Origin: Epilithonimonas lactis
Lineage (GTDB): Bacteria; Bacteroidota; Bacteroidia; Flavobacteriales; Weeksellaceae
Direction of reading: 5' to 3'
NCBI RefSeq assembly: GCF_900110605.1
Contig: NZ_FOFI01000004.1
Coordinates: forward strand, 186,001-250,000
Length of the DNA: 64,000 bases
This document shows, in pieces, positions 7,243-15,589 of the stretch. Numbering within the stretch: the first letter of the stretch is position 1; the number at the start of each line of letters is the position of its first letter. A program made the position numbers and the translations under genes. The notes beneath the pieces are model-generated. The model was given only the letters and a program-made list of their open reading frames with translations, did not search any database and was not told where the DNA came from.

Positions 7243-9831
7243 TTATTCTACGATCAGTTTTTCTGCGTTCGATTTACCATTTTCTGTAATAACTACAAGG
7301 TAAGTTCCTTTTACCAATCCTTTTGTAGAGATTGATTCTGAACTGTTTTTCTTTCTCTCAAGAGATTTTACAAGTTTTCCGTTCAAGTCAAGAACTTCCA
7401 CTTTGATATTGGTGTTGCCAACCGTTGGAGCAGCTTTGATGAAGAATTCACCTTTAGCTGGATTCGGATAGATGCCAAAGCTCTTGTTTTTGATAATGTC
7501 GTCTGTTCCTAATATACAAGCAGCCGGCACTGTGAAATCCTCTACCTGATCGGAGATACTAGCAGCAGTTCCCGCAGAAGCATTGAGTCCTAGACCTCTT
7601 CTTGCAAATACGTTCCAAATCAAACAGTTGTCTGCACCTCCAGCTAATTGGTCCGCTTGTAGGATAGCATCTCTACCAGACACGAAGTTAGGATTACAAG
7701 GTTGCAGTTTCATACCATCCATTACTAGTTGAAGCGCCTTTGCACTTCCTGAATTAGCATCTGCTGTGATGTCATAATTGTAACCATATTTTTCTGCCAT
7801 CTTCCAATGAAGGTCCCAAAGCATGGTTGCCCAGATCTGACCAACAGCGTGTGGCTGTCCTCCTGTTGTGTTGGTGGATGCATAAGTGAATGGATTTGCG
7901 GTCATATTGGTGGTGTATCTGTACGATCTGATTCCCAATCCTGTTGTACCAGTATTCACGGAGTAGGTTGCAATCCCTCTTCCTGTCGTGGAAGTGTAAT
8001 TTGGTGTATTTGTCAACATCAAAGCTAGGAAATCTGACCAACCTTCACCCATCTGCTCTAGATTGGTAAGGCAGTTGTAACCTTGTCCTGTCAATCTGTT
8101 GGAAACTCCATGTCCGTACTCATGGATCATGATGCCATTGTCAAAACTTGAGTTTTTGTAACCTACGGCAAGATCTTTCAGGTTGACATTAACAGTTCTG
8201 CCGGCCGTGATCTCTGAGTTAATGAAGTCGCCCTCGTCTCTAGGGATCATAATTGAGGAAATACTAACATTGGTCACATTGTTTATTGAAATATCGGTCA
8301 CAGTATTCGAAGATGTCCTGTGTACAATCATCCCAATTGCGCCAGCGTCTTGTACGGTTTTTGCCTTGATATTATATGCGCAGCCAGTGGTGTTCACCAT
8401 CGCAATTTTTCCTGTTAAACTTCCAGCTGTCAAAGCGGTACATCCTGTAATGTCAGACGGAATAGCAATGTCACCAGTAATACCAGTTTCCATCAATTGT
8501 CTTCCGAAATTAGTAACACCTGTATTCACTGCCGGTCTTGCTGCTAATACTGGGTCTGTGTAGAACAATCTTTTCTTTTGTGGCACGCTGTAGTTCCATA
8601 GGTACATCTGCATTCTTGGTGCTTGTGTAGTGTATGAGCCATTGCTGTTTAAAATTTCGTAACCAGAAGCAAAATTAGCATTGTTGTAGCCACTTCCGTC
8701 AAATGCTTCTGCTCTCACAGCATCGTTACCTGCACCTCCTTTTCCAAAATTGTTGCTTTGGAAGTTTCTTGAAGATTCAGTAAATCCAAATTTGTACATG
8801 ATATCATGTATCATATTATTGGCATAAAACAAATTGGTCACGGCTGATGCTCTATTTTCATAGGCGCTAAGTGCTGCACCCTCAGCAAAAGGAAAATCAA
8901 ATGTCAAACTTCCAGTTGTGGTACTTACTGGCGAAAATCCAGCGGTATTGGTAGCACTGTTGTCTACATAGGCAAGTACATTGTTACCGTAAGTATTAGT
9001 ATAGTTTACTGTACCGTTGGAATGCCATCCTTCTGGAGACGCAGTAAGGTCCCAAGGGTTGGTAACGGTGCTTTTTGCTCCAAAAGTTGGTGCCTCTATT
9101 GGGAATGGAAAGACGCTATAAGAAGCATCTGTCGCAGCTTTTGATGTATTTTTCGTAGCTGTGTGATTGTTGAAATGAGCTACCAAATGATTAGAGACCT
9201 CTGCAGAAGTTTCACCGGAAAAATGATCCGCATCGAAAGAACACTCGTCAATCATCTTGTTATTCTCTAAAATCTCACCAGTCGTAAGACTTACTAAAGT
9301 CCCAAAAAATTTATTGTCTTTACTTTGGTTGATGAAAAATAATTGGGCTGGAATTAATGAATTATTTTTTTCAAAATAAAATCTAACGCTAGCCACTTTA
9401 TTATCGGGAAGGTTAATTAGGTCACCATCATTCTCATCCATAAGTTGGAATCCATTGTCCTTAATATCCAAAAATCTTAAAGCAGTTGACAAGGCTTCTG
9501 ATTTGTCAATTTTATCCGCAATCACTGTATTACTGATCTTTTGGAAATTATTATTGAAAGAAAGAACTTTACCTTCTCTGATAACAGCTTTTGCCAACGA
9601 TTTATAGATAGGTGTATTACCATGGTATTGCTGAACGTTGACAATATCCGATTTTAGACTTGCCGAATTTTCTTCATTAATGATTTTGAATTCTACATTT
9701 CCAGTGTTTCGAAAGCTGACATCATTCTGTATAAAATTCTTGATGATCTTGTCCGTAGATTGTGCATTGAGATTGGCAAACAAAAAGAAAACGCCAATGC
9801 CGGCGCATTTAGATAGTTGATTTATTTTCAT
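7243..9831 (-). CDS. Secreted M36 (fungalysin) metallopeptidase with T9SS sorting domain
   Basis: 862 aa, a large secreted protease. Order of parts: signal peptide (1-23, FANLNAQ), FTP propeptide region (about 30-200), M36 catalytic domain with a PA insert (about 430-545), and the zinc motif HEYGHGVSNRLTG (about 567) with the downstream ligand in EQMGEGWSDFLALML. The last ~85 residues form a type A type IX secretion sorting domain (FGIYPNPAKGEFFI ... KGTYLVVITENG ... KLIVE). It should cross the outer membrane through the type IX system and degrade extracellular protein. The propeptide is expected to be removed on activation. The gene stands alone, with a -7 element TATTTTTG at 9866-9873. Confidence 0.93.
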   Translation of the reverse strand: MKINQLSKCAGIGVFFLFANLNAQSTDKIIKNFIQNDVSFRNTGNVEFKIINEENSASLKSDIVNVQQYHGNTPIYKSLAKAVIREGKVLSFNNNFQKISNTVIADKIDKSEALSTALRFLDIKDNGFQLMDENDGDLINLPDNKVASVRFYFEKNNSLIPAQLFFINQSKDNKFFGTLVSLTTGEILENNKMIDECSFDADHFSGETSAEVSNHLVAHFNNHTATKNTSKAATDASYSVFPFPIEAPTFGAKSTVTNPWDLTASPEGWHSNGTVNYTNTYGNNVLAYVDNSATNTAGFSPVSTTTGSLTFDFPFAEGAALSAYENRASAVTNLFYANNMIHDIMYKFGFTESSRNFQSNNFGKGGAGNDAVRAEAFDGSGYNNANFASGYEILNSNGSYTTQAPRMQMYLWNYSVPQKKRLFYTDPVLAARPAVNTGVTNFGRQLMETGITGDIAIPSDITGCTALTAGSLTGKIAMVNTTGCAYNIKAKTVQDAGAIGMIVHRTSSNTVTDISINNVTNVSISSIMIPRDEGDFINSEITAGRTVNVNLKDLAVGYKNSSFDNGIMIHEYGHGVSNRLTGQGYNCLTNLEQMGEGWSDFLALMLTNTPNYTSTTGRGIATYSVNTGTTGLGIRSYRYTTNMTANPFTYASTNTTGGQPHAVGQIWATMLWDLHWKMAEKYGYNYDITADANSGSAKALQLVMDGMKLQPCNPNFVSGRDAILQADQLAGGADNCLIWNVFARRGLGLNASAGTAASISDQVEDFTVPAACILGTDDIIKNKSFGIYPNPAKGEFFIKAAPTVGNTNIKVEVLDLNGKLVKSLERKKNSSESISTKGLVKGTYLVVITENGKSNAEKLIVE

Positions 9832-9865
9832 ATTATAATTAAATTTATTTAAAAAAAATGATTAA

Positions 9866-9873
9866 CAAAAATA
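9866..9873 (-). promoter_or_regulatory. -7 promoter element of the M36 peptidase gene
   Basis: TATTTTTG on the minus strand matches TAnnTTTG 34 bp before the start codon. No TTG is found at the expected distance, so this is a partial match. Confidence 0.35.
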
Positions 9874-9968
9874 TTTAAAATTTTCTTTTTTAATGAATTA
9901 AATATAAACAATTTTCAAATGTTTAATCATTTGTTAAAACTTTAACTAAAAATTTATTGATAATGCAA

Positions 9969-10259
9969 TTAGAATAATTTGTTCCCAGCGTAAACCAGGG
10001 TGGGGTTTTCTGTTAATGAAACTATAGCTTCTCTAAACTTCATCATATGGTCAGATACCTGATGGTTATGCAGATCTTCGTTGGATTCCCAATTCTCGTG
10101 GATGAAGAACACACCTTTGTTCCTATTGTCCTCATAAAGGTCATATTGGATGCAGCCTTTCTCCCTACGGGTTTCTATGACCAGTTTTTTCAGTAATTCT
10201 ATGGCGTCCATCATAGAGTTTTCTTTGATATGAAAGACCGCGCTTAAGTAAATGTTCAT
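9969..10259 (-). CDS. Antibiotic biosynthesis monooxygenase (ABM) family protein
   Basis: 96 aa, a single dimeric alpha-beta barrel domain: LSAVFHIKENSMMDAIELLK, then REKGCIQYDLYEDN, FFIHENWESNEDLHNHQVSD, and a C-terminal strand. The His in the NHQ region and the ENW motif are usual in this family, which includes quinol monooxygenases such as YgiN and the haem-degrading enzymes. Cytosolic. It is transcribed away from the E2 gene. The natural substrate cannot be read from sequence. A second ABM-fold gene lies at 50944. Confidence 0.85.
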   Translation of the reverse strand: MNIYLSAVFHIKENSMMDAIELLKKLVIETRREKGCIQYDLYEDNRNKGVFFIHENWESNEDLHNHQVSDHMMKFREAIVSLTENPTLVYAGNKLF

Positions 10260-10353
10260 GGATTTATTTTAAAATTTAAGATCATCAAATTTATTAAAAA
10301 ATGATTCTTATAAAATTTGAAAAATAGAATTATATAATTAATAAAAAAAAATG

Positions 10354-10361
10354 TATTTTTG
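10354..10361 (+). promoter_or_regulatory. -7 promoter element of the E2 gene
   Basis: TATTTTTG matches TAnnTTTG and would place the transcript start about 15 nt before the ATG at 10383. No TTG is seen at the -33 position. Confidence 0.35.
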
Positions 10362-10382
10362 GGGAAATTCAAAAAAGAAACA

Positions 10383-11726
10383 ATGGCAGAATACAAACTA
10401 TTGCTCCCAAGCATGGGCGAAGGCGTTATGGAAGCAACAATTATCAGCTGGATGTTCAATGAAGGTGACTTTGTAAAAGAGGATGACTCTGTAGTAGAAA
10501 TTGCGACAGACAAAGTAGATTCCGACGTTCCAACACCAGTTTCGGGGAAGATCGTCAAGATTCTGAAACAGAAAGATGATGTTGCAAAGATCGGTGAGGC
10601 CATTGCGATTTTGGAAACGGAAAGCGGTTCTTCGGAATCCGAGACACCGGAACCGAAATCTTATGAAGAAGTAAAAGACCAGATCCACCAGCCTGAGCCA
10701 GAAGTAATCAATACTTTGGAGCAGCCATTGACCAATGTTTTTGAAAATGCTGCTAATCAGAATTCAGATTTATATCTATCGCCGTTAGTCAAAAATATTG
10801 TTCAGCAGGAAAATATTTCTGATTCTGAACTTAAAAATATCAAAGGAAGCGGACTAGATGGCAGAATCACAAAAGAAGATATTCTTGATTTTGTTAAAAA
10901 TAGAGGGAATAATGCTGAAACTAAATCCGCGCCTGCACAGCAAGTTATCTCTCAGCCTACTCAGACTTCAGCACCTGCTCCTAAACCCTCAAACGCTCCA
11001 ACCCTCCAACTCTCCGAAGGCGATGAGATCATCCAAATGGATCGTGTGCGCAAAATCATTGCAGAAGCGATGGTGAATAGCAAACACACTTCGCCACACG
11101 TGACTTCTTTCATAGAATCCGACGTGACGAATGTCGTGACCTGGAGAGCGAAGAACAAAGATTCCTATCAGAAAAGAGAAGGTGAGAAACTGACTTTTAT
11201 GCCAATTTTCATCAGAGCGGTCGTGAAAGCGATTCAGGATTTTCCAATGATTAACGTTTCTGTGGATGGCGATAAGATTATTAAGAAGAAAAATATAAAT
11301 ATTGGAATGGCAACAGCGCTTCCGGACGGAAATCTGATTGTTCCAGTAATCAAAAATGCTGACCAATTAAGTTTGTCCGGATTGGCAAAAGCAATTAACG
11401 ATTTGGCTTACAGAGCAAGAAATAAAAAACTGACGCCAGCCGATACGCAAGGTGCGACTTACACCATTTCAAATGTTGGAACTTTCGGAAACCTGATGGG
11501 AACACCGATTATTCCTCAGCCTCAGGTTGCAATTTTGGCAGTTGGTGCGATTGTGAAGAAACCGGCCGTTATCGAAACTGAGTTCGGCGATGTAATTGCC
11601 ATCCGTCAGAAGATGTTTATGTCACATTCTTATGACCATAGAGTAGTGGACGGAAGTTTAGGCGGAATGTTCCTGAAACACGTCAACGATTATCTCGAAA
11701 ATTGGGACCTCAATACAGAAATATAA
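10383..11726 (+). CDS. 2-oxoacid dehydrogenase E2 component (dihydrolipoyl acyltransferase)
   Basis: 447 aa from MAEYKLLLPSMGEG; an upstream in-frame start at 10359 adds only eight unlikely residues. Order: one lipoyl domain (about 3-77) with the lipoylated Lys44 in EIATDKVDSDVP, a Pro/Glu/Ala-rich linker, the E1/E3-binding domain (about 127-165, LSPLVKNIV ... GLDGRITKEDIL), a second Pro/Ala linker, and the catalytic domain with the active-site motif SHSYDHRVVDGSLGG near the end. It transfers the acyl group from lipoate to CoA in a branched-chain or pyruvate-type complex. The single lipoyl domain and MPSMGEGxxE-like start fit the branched-chain or generic acyltransferase type. E1 and E3 genes are not in this window, so the gene is solitary. 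Confidence 0.92.
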   Translation: MAEYKLLLPSMGEGVMEATIISWMFNEGDFVKEDDSVVEIATDKVDSDVPTPVSGKIVKILKQKDDVAKIGEAIAILETESGSSESETPEPKSYEEVKDQIHQPEPEVINTLEQPLTNVFENAANQNSDLYLSPLVKNIVQQENISDSELKNIKGSGLDGRITKEDILDFVKNRGNNAETKSAPAQQVISQPTQTSAPAPKPSNAPTLQLSEGDEIIQMDRVRKIIAEAMVNSKHTSPHVTSFIESDVTNVVTWRAKNKDSYQKREGEKLTFMPIFIRAVVKAIQDFPMINVSVDGDKIIKKKNINIGMATALPDGNLIVPVIKNADQLSLSGLAKAINDLAYRARNKKLTPADTQGATYTISNVGTFGNLMGTPIIPQPQVAILAVGAIVKKPAVIETEFGDVIAIRQKMFMSHSYDHRVVDGSLGGMFLKHVNDYLENWDLNTEI

Positions 11727-11730
11727 AATC

Positions 11731-11762
11731 AAAGCCTCAGAATTTTCTGAGGCTTTTTTTTA
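11731..11762. terminator. Terminator between E2 and the toxin gene
   Basis: The stem AAAGCCTCAGA / TCTGAGGCTTT with a T run ends the E2 transcript. Its T run overlaps the stop codon of the convergent toxin gene, and it could also stop transcripts from that side. Confidence 0.8.
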
Positions 11763-12059
11763 TGTTTTTCTTTTATCTGGAGATTGTCTGTTGGAGAAGA
11801 ATGATAAAATTTCAATATTCTCATTTTTGATACGATAGTACATCGAATTGTATTTCATTATAACCACTTTATGAAAATTGCGATTTTTTGAAATTGGAAA
11901 AAGGTTTGGATTTTTTGAGATTAATACAATAGTGCTTTCAATTTTTTCAGCCAGTTTTTTAATTTCTTTTTCAGAAAAATTTTGACTAAGATATTCAATA
12001 GTTTGTTCCAATTCAATTAGCGCATTTGGCGTCCAAACAATATCATAACCACTTTTCAT
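11760..12059 (-). CDS. ParE/RelE-family toxin
   Basis: 99 aa. The RelE/ParE superfamily pattern is clear: YDIVWTPNALIELEQTIEYL at the start, a second helix KLAEKIESTIVLISKNPNLF, then NFHKVVIMKYNSMYYRI and the final strand IEILSFFSNRQSPDK. ParE members poison gyrase, while RelE members cut mRNA on ribosomes. The sequence favours ParE type but the target is not decided. Its start overlaps the antitoxin stop by 17 bp, so the pair is translationally coupled, antitoxin first. Confidence 0.85.
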   Translation of the reverse strand: MKSGYDIVWTPNALIELEQTIEYLSQNFSEKEIKKLAEKIESTIVLISKNPNLFPISKNRNFHKVVIMKYNSMYYRIKNENIEILSFFSNRQSPDKRKT

Positions 12060-12276
12060 AGAGTTTCTTTGCTTCAGAATGTGGTTTTAAATCATTGTTG
12101 TTAGCTTCGGAAATTCCTTTTTCAATGGATTTTTTTTCTTCATCAGAAATTGATTCCCACCAATCTTTGGTTTCTTCTTGTCGGAATTTTAATAGTTTTT
12201 CTATAATGGACTTATCCTCTAAGGTTGATAACCATTGGATTAATTCAAGTTTTTTATTTAGAATTTGTGTATTCAT
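12043..12276 (-). CDS. Antitoxin of the ParE-type pair
   Basis: 77 aa, acidic and helical (QEETKDWWESISDEEKKSIEKG), with a C-terminal tail rich in charged residues that would wrap the toxin. There is no obvious ribbon-helix-helix motif; the N-terminal half (LELIQWLSTLEDKSIIEKLL) may form the dimerisation and DNA-binding part. It is the first gene of the pair, as is usual for type II systems, and probably autoregulates. A -7-like TAAATTTG lies just upstream (12295-12302). The family name is not certain, but the context makes the role likely. Confidence 0.75.
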   Translation of the reverse strand: MNTQILNKKLELIQWLSTLEDKSIIEKLLKFRQEETKDWWESISDEEKKSIEKGISEANNNDLKPHSEAKKLYEKWL

Positions 12277-12334
12277 TATTTCAATACTTTAAATCAAATT
12301 TAGAAATATTATCTCAAATTAACTTCACATTTTT

Positions 12335-13447
12335 CTACAAATCATCCATCTCCCCACTTCCAGCTTGTCCTTCATTCATCAGATAGGCTTTCAGGAAAGG
12401 CGTGATATTCCCGTTCATTACACTGTCCACGTCAGAAGTTTCGTATCCAGAACGTACATCTTTTACCAATTTATAAGGTTGCATTACATAATTTCGGATT
12501 TGAGAACCCCATTCGATTTTCATTTTTCCGGCTTCAATTTCGTTTCTGGCTTTCAGGCGTTCATCAAGTTCGATTTGATAAAGTCGGGATTTCAGGAGTT
12601 GCATTGCCTTTTCCTTATTCTGAAGCTGAGAACGTGATTCTGAGTTTTCAATGATAATTCCTGTCGGTGCGTGGCGAAGACGAACGGCGGTTTCTACTTT
12701 ATTTACGTTCTGTCCACCGGCTCCGGAACTTCGCATTGTTTCGAAACTGATGTCGGCTGGGTTGATATTAATTTCAATCGTATCGTCCACCAAAGGATAA
12801 ACATAAACTGAAACGAAACTCGTGTGACGTTTTGCGTTGCTGTCAAAAGGCGAAATTCTCACCAACCTGTGAACGCCATTTTCACCTTTCAAATATCCGA
12901 AAGCAAACTCACCGTCGATTTCTATCGTTACTGTTTTTATTCCTGCCACATCACCTTCCTGAAAGTTGAGTTCACGGAGTTTGTAGCCTTGCTTGTCCGC
13001 CCACATTGTGTACATCCGCATTAGCATACTTGCCCAATCACAAGATTCTGTACCGCCAGCTCCGGCAGTGATTTGAAGAACGGCTGACAATTCATCGCCT
13101 TCGTTGGAAAGCATATTTTTGAATTCCAGATTTTCGATTTTCTCTACCAATTTTGGGAAAGTCTCGTCCAATTCTTTTTCGGAATCTGGGTCTTCTTTTG
13201 CAAATTCCAACAGAACCTGAAGGTCTTCAAATTCTGTTTTGATGTCGTCGTAACCTTCCACCCATTTTTTCTTGGAACGGAGTTGTTTCAGAAACACTTC
13301 AGCTTCTTTTGAGTTGTTCCAGAATTCTGGTGCTGCGGTTTTTTCGTCGTCGTTGGAAATTTCGATTTTTTTCTTTTCGATTTGGAGGAACTTGTGCAGG
13401 TCTTCTATTCTGGATTGGATATCTTTTATTTGGTCTGTGTTTACCAC
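12335..13447 (-). CDS. prfB: Peptide chain release factor 2
   Basis: 370 aa, the normal RF2 length. The class I release-factor signature is [20 protein letters not shown] with the catalytic GGQ, and the anticodon-like SPF motif is in [14 protein letters not shown], which marks RF2 (UGA/UAA). The start is a GTG (GTG GTA AAC ACA). Many bacteria autoregulate RF2 with a +1 frameshift at an in-frame TGA near codon 26. Here that region reads [11 protein letters not shown] without a stop, so the frameshift control is absent. The protein acts on terminating ribosomes in the cytosol. No operon partner is evident. Confidence 0.95.
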   Translation of the reverse strand: MVNTDQIKDIQSRIEDLHKFLQIEKKKIEISNDDEKTAAPEFWNNSKEAEVFLKQLRSKKKWVEGYDDIKTEFEDLQVLLEFAKEDPDSEKELDETFPKLVEKIENLEFKNMLSNEGDELSAVLQITAGAGGTESCDWASMLMRMYTMWADKQGYKLRELNFQEGDVAGIKTVTIEIDGEFAFGYLKGENGVHRLVRISPFDSNAKRHTSFVSVYVYPLVDDTIEININPADISFETMRSSGAGGQNVNKVETAVRLRHAPTGIIIENSESRSQLQNKEKAMQLLKSRLYQIELDERLKARNEIEAGKMKIEWGSQIRNYVMQPYKLVKDVRSGYETSDVDSVMNGNITPFLKAYLMNEGQAGSGEMDDL

Positions 13448-13510
13448 GTTTGTTTTAATTTTTGCAAAAATAAGAAGAAATTGATGAATGTTGGGAAATA
13501 ATGCTTGAAG

Positions 13511-14018
13511 GAGAAATTTTAACGCAAAGTCCGCTAAGGTTTTTTTTATCTAATTGAAAATATTTTTTAAGGTTCGCAAAGACGTAAACTCATCAAAGAA
13601 TCTTTTCTTGCATAACATTGTCATTCCCTAGGAATTTCAACTGCTAATATTTTACGGAATGAATGTTAGGAATTAATGTTTGATACAGAAATTTTAACAC
13701 AAAGTGCACGAAGATTTTTGTGAGATTTTTGAAAATATTTTAAGGTTCGCAAAGACGTAAAACTCATCAAAGAATCTTTTCTTACATAATATTGTCATTC
13801 CGTAGGAATCTCAACTGCTAATATTTTGCGGAATGAATGTTTGGAATTAATGTTTGATACAGAAATTTTAACACAAAGTGCACGAAGATTTTTTTAATCT
13901 CTCTGAAAATATTTTAAAGGTCCACAAAGGCGCTTCGCTCACATAAGAATCATTTTTTACAATATTGTCATTCCGTAGGAATCTCAACTGCCTAGATTCC
14001 TACGGAATGACAAAATTA
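13511..14018. repeat. Three tandem ~174-bp direct repeats
   Basis: Copies begin at about 13511, 13686 and 13860, giving periods of 175 and 174 bp. Each starts with AGAAATTTTAACRCAAAGT, includes GAAAATATTTTAARGGTYCRC and AAAGAATC-like segments, and ends in TTGTCATTCCNTAGGAAT. Copies two and three are closest. The third ends in a perfect palindrome. The 880-bp gap between prfB and the sigma-factor gene holds these repeats and no convincing gene. Confidence 0.85.
13965..14013. repeat. Perfect 20-bp inverted repeat
   Basis: TTGTCATTCCGTAGGAATCT (13965-13984) and its exact complement AGATTCCTACGGAATGACAA (13994-14013) are separated by 9 bp. It is the end of the third tandem repeat copy; the other two copies hold only the left arm followed by diverged sequence. 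Confidence 0.85.
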
Positions 14019-14351
14019 TGGTTTAGTGCGTAATGGTTGGTGAAAACTTTGTTTCTATGGCAAATCCTGCAATAGGGATAGTAGTGGAAATCCTTTTTTG
14101 TGGTTGGGAAATGTTCCAATTAAATTGAGAAACGTCTTCCACAAAAAAGATTGTAGCGGATAGCCCGACCCGAGCGGTGGGATTTGGAAAGGCGAGGGGA
14201 TTGCCATAATTGTAAAATGTAGGATGTAAAATGTAAAAAGTATTTGAATTTATTTTATTGATAATCAGTTGTTTGTAAATTAATTTCAAATTGTTTTGAA
14301 AACCGAGGCAACCATTTTGGTATTTTGCCGTCTTATAGTCAGAAAGAGAAA

Positions 14352-14909
14352 ATGAATCAAGATTTACAACATATCTTTTCCAAAGCAAAGAAAAATGACC
14401 GACTGGCTCAGAAGAGTTTGTTCGAGATGTTTTCGGGGAAAATGTTGTCGGTGGCGAATTCTTACATCAATAATCGGGATGATGCGGAAGATGTATTGAT
14501 GAATGCTTTCTACAAGGCGTTTACGAAGCTCTCGGATTGTAAAAATTACGAATCGTTTCCATTTTGGCTGAGGAAAATTGTGGTGAATGATGCGATTAGT
14601 TTTATTCGGACAAACAAGCATATTCTGTATGCAGAAACTGAATTTACGGATTCGGTTGCGGAACAGACGGAAGATGTGGATGCGATTTCTCAGGATATTG
14701 ATTTGGAAGTGATTTTCAGGGAAATGCCGATTGGTTATAAGTTGGTTTTCAACCTTTCGGTTTTTGAGGAAAAGAAACATCAGGAGATTGCGGAAATCTT
14801 GAATATCTCGGAAGGAACCAGCAAAAGTCAGCTGAGTAAGGCGAAAAAATGGCTACAAGATTATTTTAATCAACAAAACACGAAACAAAATGCAGAATCT
14901 GAAATCTAA
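14352..14909 (+). CDS. ECF-type RNA polymerase sigma factor
   Basis: 185 aa from MNQDLQHIFSKAKKND; an upstream in-frame start at 14325 adds nine residues that do not look conserved. Region 2 is YINNRDDAEDVLMNAFYKAF and region 4 is the HTH KKHQEIAEILNISEGTSKSQ followed by LSKAKKWLQ. It directs RNA polymerase to a small regulon in response to an envelope or other signal. Its stop codon lies 20 bp inside the next gene, which encodes a single-span membrane protein placed like an anti-sigma factor, so the two are coupled. Confidence 0.9.
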   Translation: MNQDLQHIFSKAKKNDRLAQKSLFEMFSGKMLSVANSYINNRDDAEDVLMNAFYKAFTKLSDCKNYESFPFWLRKIVVNDAISFIRTNKHILYAETEFTDSVAEQTEDVDAISQDIDLEVIFREMPIGYKLVFNLSVFEEKKHQEIAEILNISEGTSKSQLSKAKKWLQDYFNQQNTKQNAESEI

Positions 14910-15582
14910 ATACGAACAAAAGGAAATGAAAGTTTCCGACGGTCTTTGGGACAGATTGGAAGAGAAACTTGACCAAGTTCCTGCGGAAAAGAAGAAACCG
15001 AAAGTCTTTTGGTGGAGATTTGTTGCGGTGATTTTGTTAATGATTGGTTTGGGTGGAAGTTTTTGGATGATTAATAGCAAATCTGATATTAAGGATAATC
15101 AGGAATTTGCAAATCAGACTGAAAGTGAAAATCAAAATTCTAATTCAAATATAATTAAACCATCAGAAAGAAATGAAGTTGGGAAAAAAAATCCAATCAA
15201 TAATTTTGAAGCTGATAATCAAAGATTGGCTGTTGAAAATGTGAATCCTTCGACTTCAGAATCAATTAATAAAGAAAATCAAAATAAGAATATGGTTTCT
15301 GAGAAAGAAATTTTAATCAAAAAAGAAGAAATTTCTATTCCTCAGCCGGAAGAAAAACTGGCTCAGAATGAAATTCAAAAACCTAAAGAACGACCAAAAT
15401 ATGTTTCCTCCTCCGATTTACTTTTCGGCGTGGAAATAGACAAAGCGAAAACCGAAACGCCAAAATCGGCAATGGGAATCAATATTTCAAAACCTAAAAT
15501 TGATTCGGATTTTCCCAATCCAAAACGAATCAAACTCTTCGGAATTACGCTCTACGACAAAGATTCTATAACAACTAAATAA
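14890..15582 (+). CDS. Putative anti-sigma factor, single-span membrane protein
   Basis: 230 aa. A short cytosolic part (about 1-40, KYEQKEMKVSDGLWDRLEEK) precedes one membrane span (about 44-62, WRFVAVILLMIGLGGSFWMI), then a long Asn/Gln/Glu/Lys-rich periplasmic region with low complexity. The first ~40 residues carry the DGLWDRLEEKL pattern common to Bacteroidota anti-sigma-like proteins. The overlap with the sigma-factor gene supports the role. No zinc-binding HxxxCxxC motif is present, so it is not a ZAS-type anti-sigma factor. Confidence 0.65.
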   Translation: MQNLKSKYEQKEMKVSDGLWDRLEEKLDQVPAEKKKPKVFWWRFVAVILLMIGLGGSFWMINSKSDIKDNQEFANQTESENQNSNSNIIKPSERNEVGKKNPINNFEADNQRLAVENVNPSTSESINKENQNKNMVSEKEILIKKEEISIPQPEEKLAQNEIQKPKERPKYVSSSDLLFGVEIDKAKTETPKSAMGINISKPKIDSDFPNPKRIKLFGITLYDKDSITTK

Positions 15583-15589
15583 TTAAACT

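Noticed and set aside
13511..14018. Possible CRISPR array in the tandem repeats
   Set aside because: The units are 174 bp and lack short repeat plus unique spacer structure, and no cas genes are present.
14023..14388. 121-aa open frame on the minus strand upstream of the sigma-factor gene
   Set aside because: It is composed largely of repeat-derived intergenic sequence and overlaps the real sigma-factor start; no domain pattern is visible.
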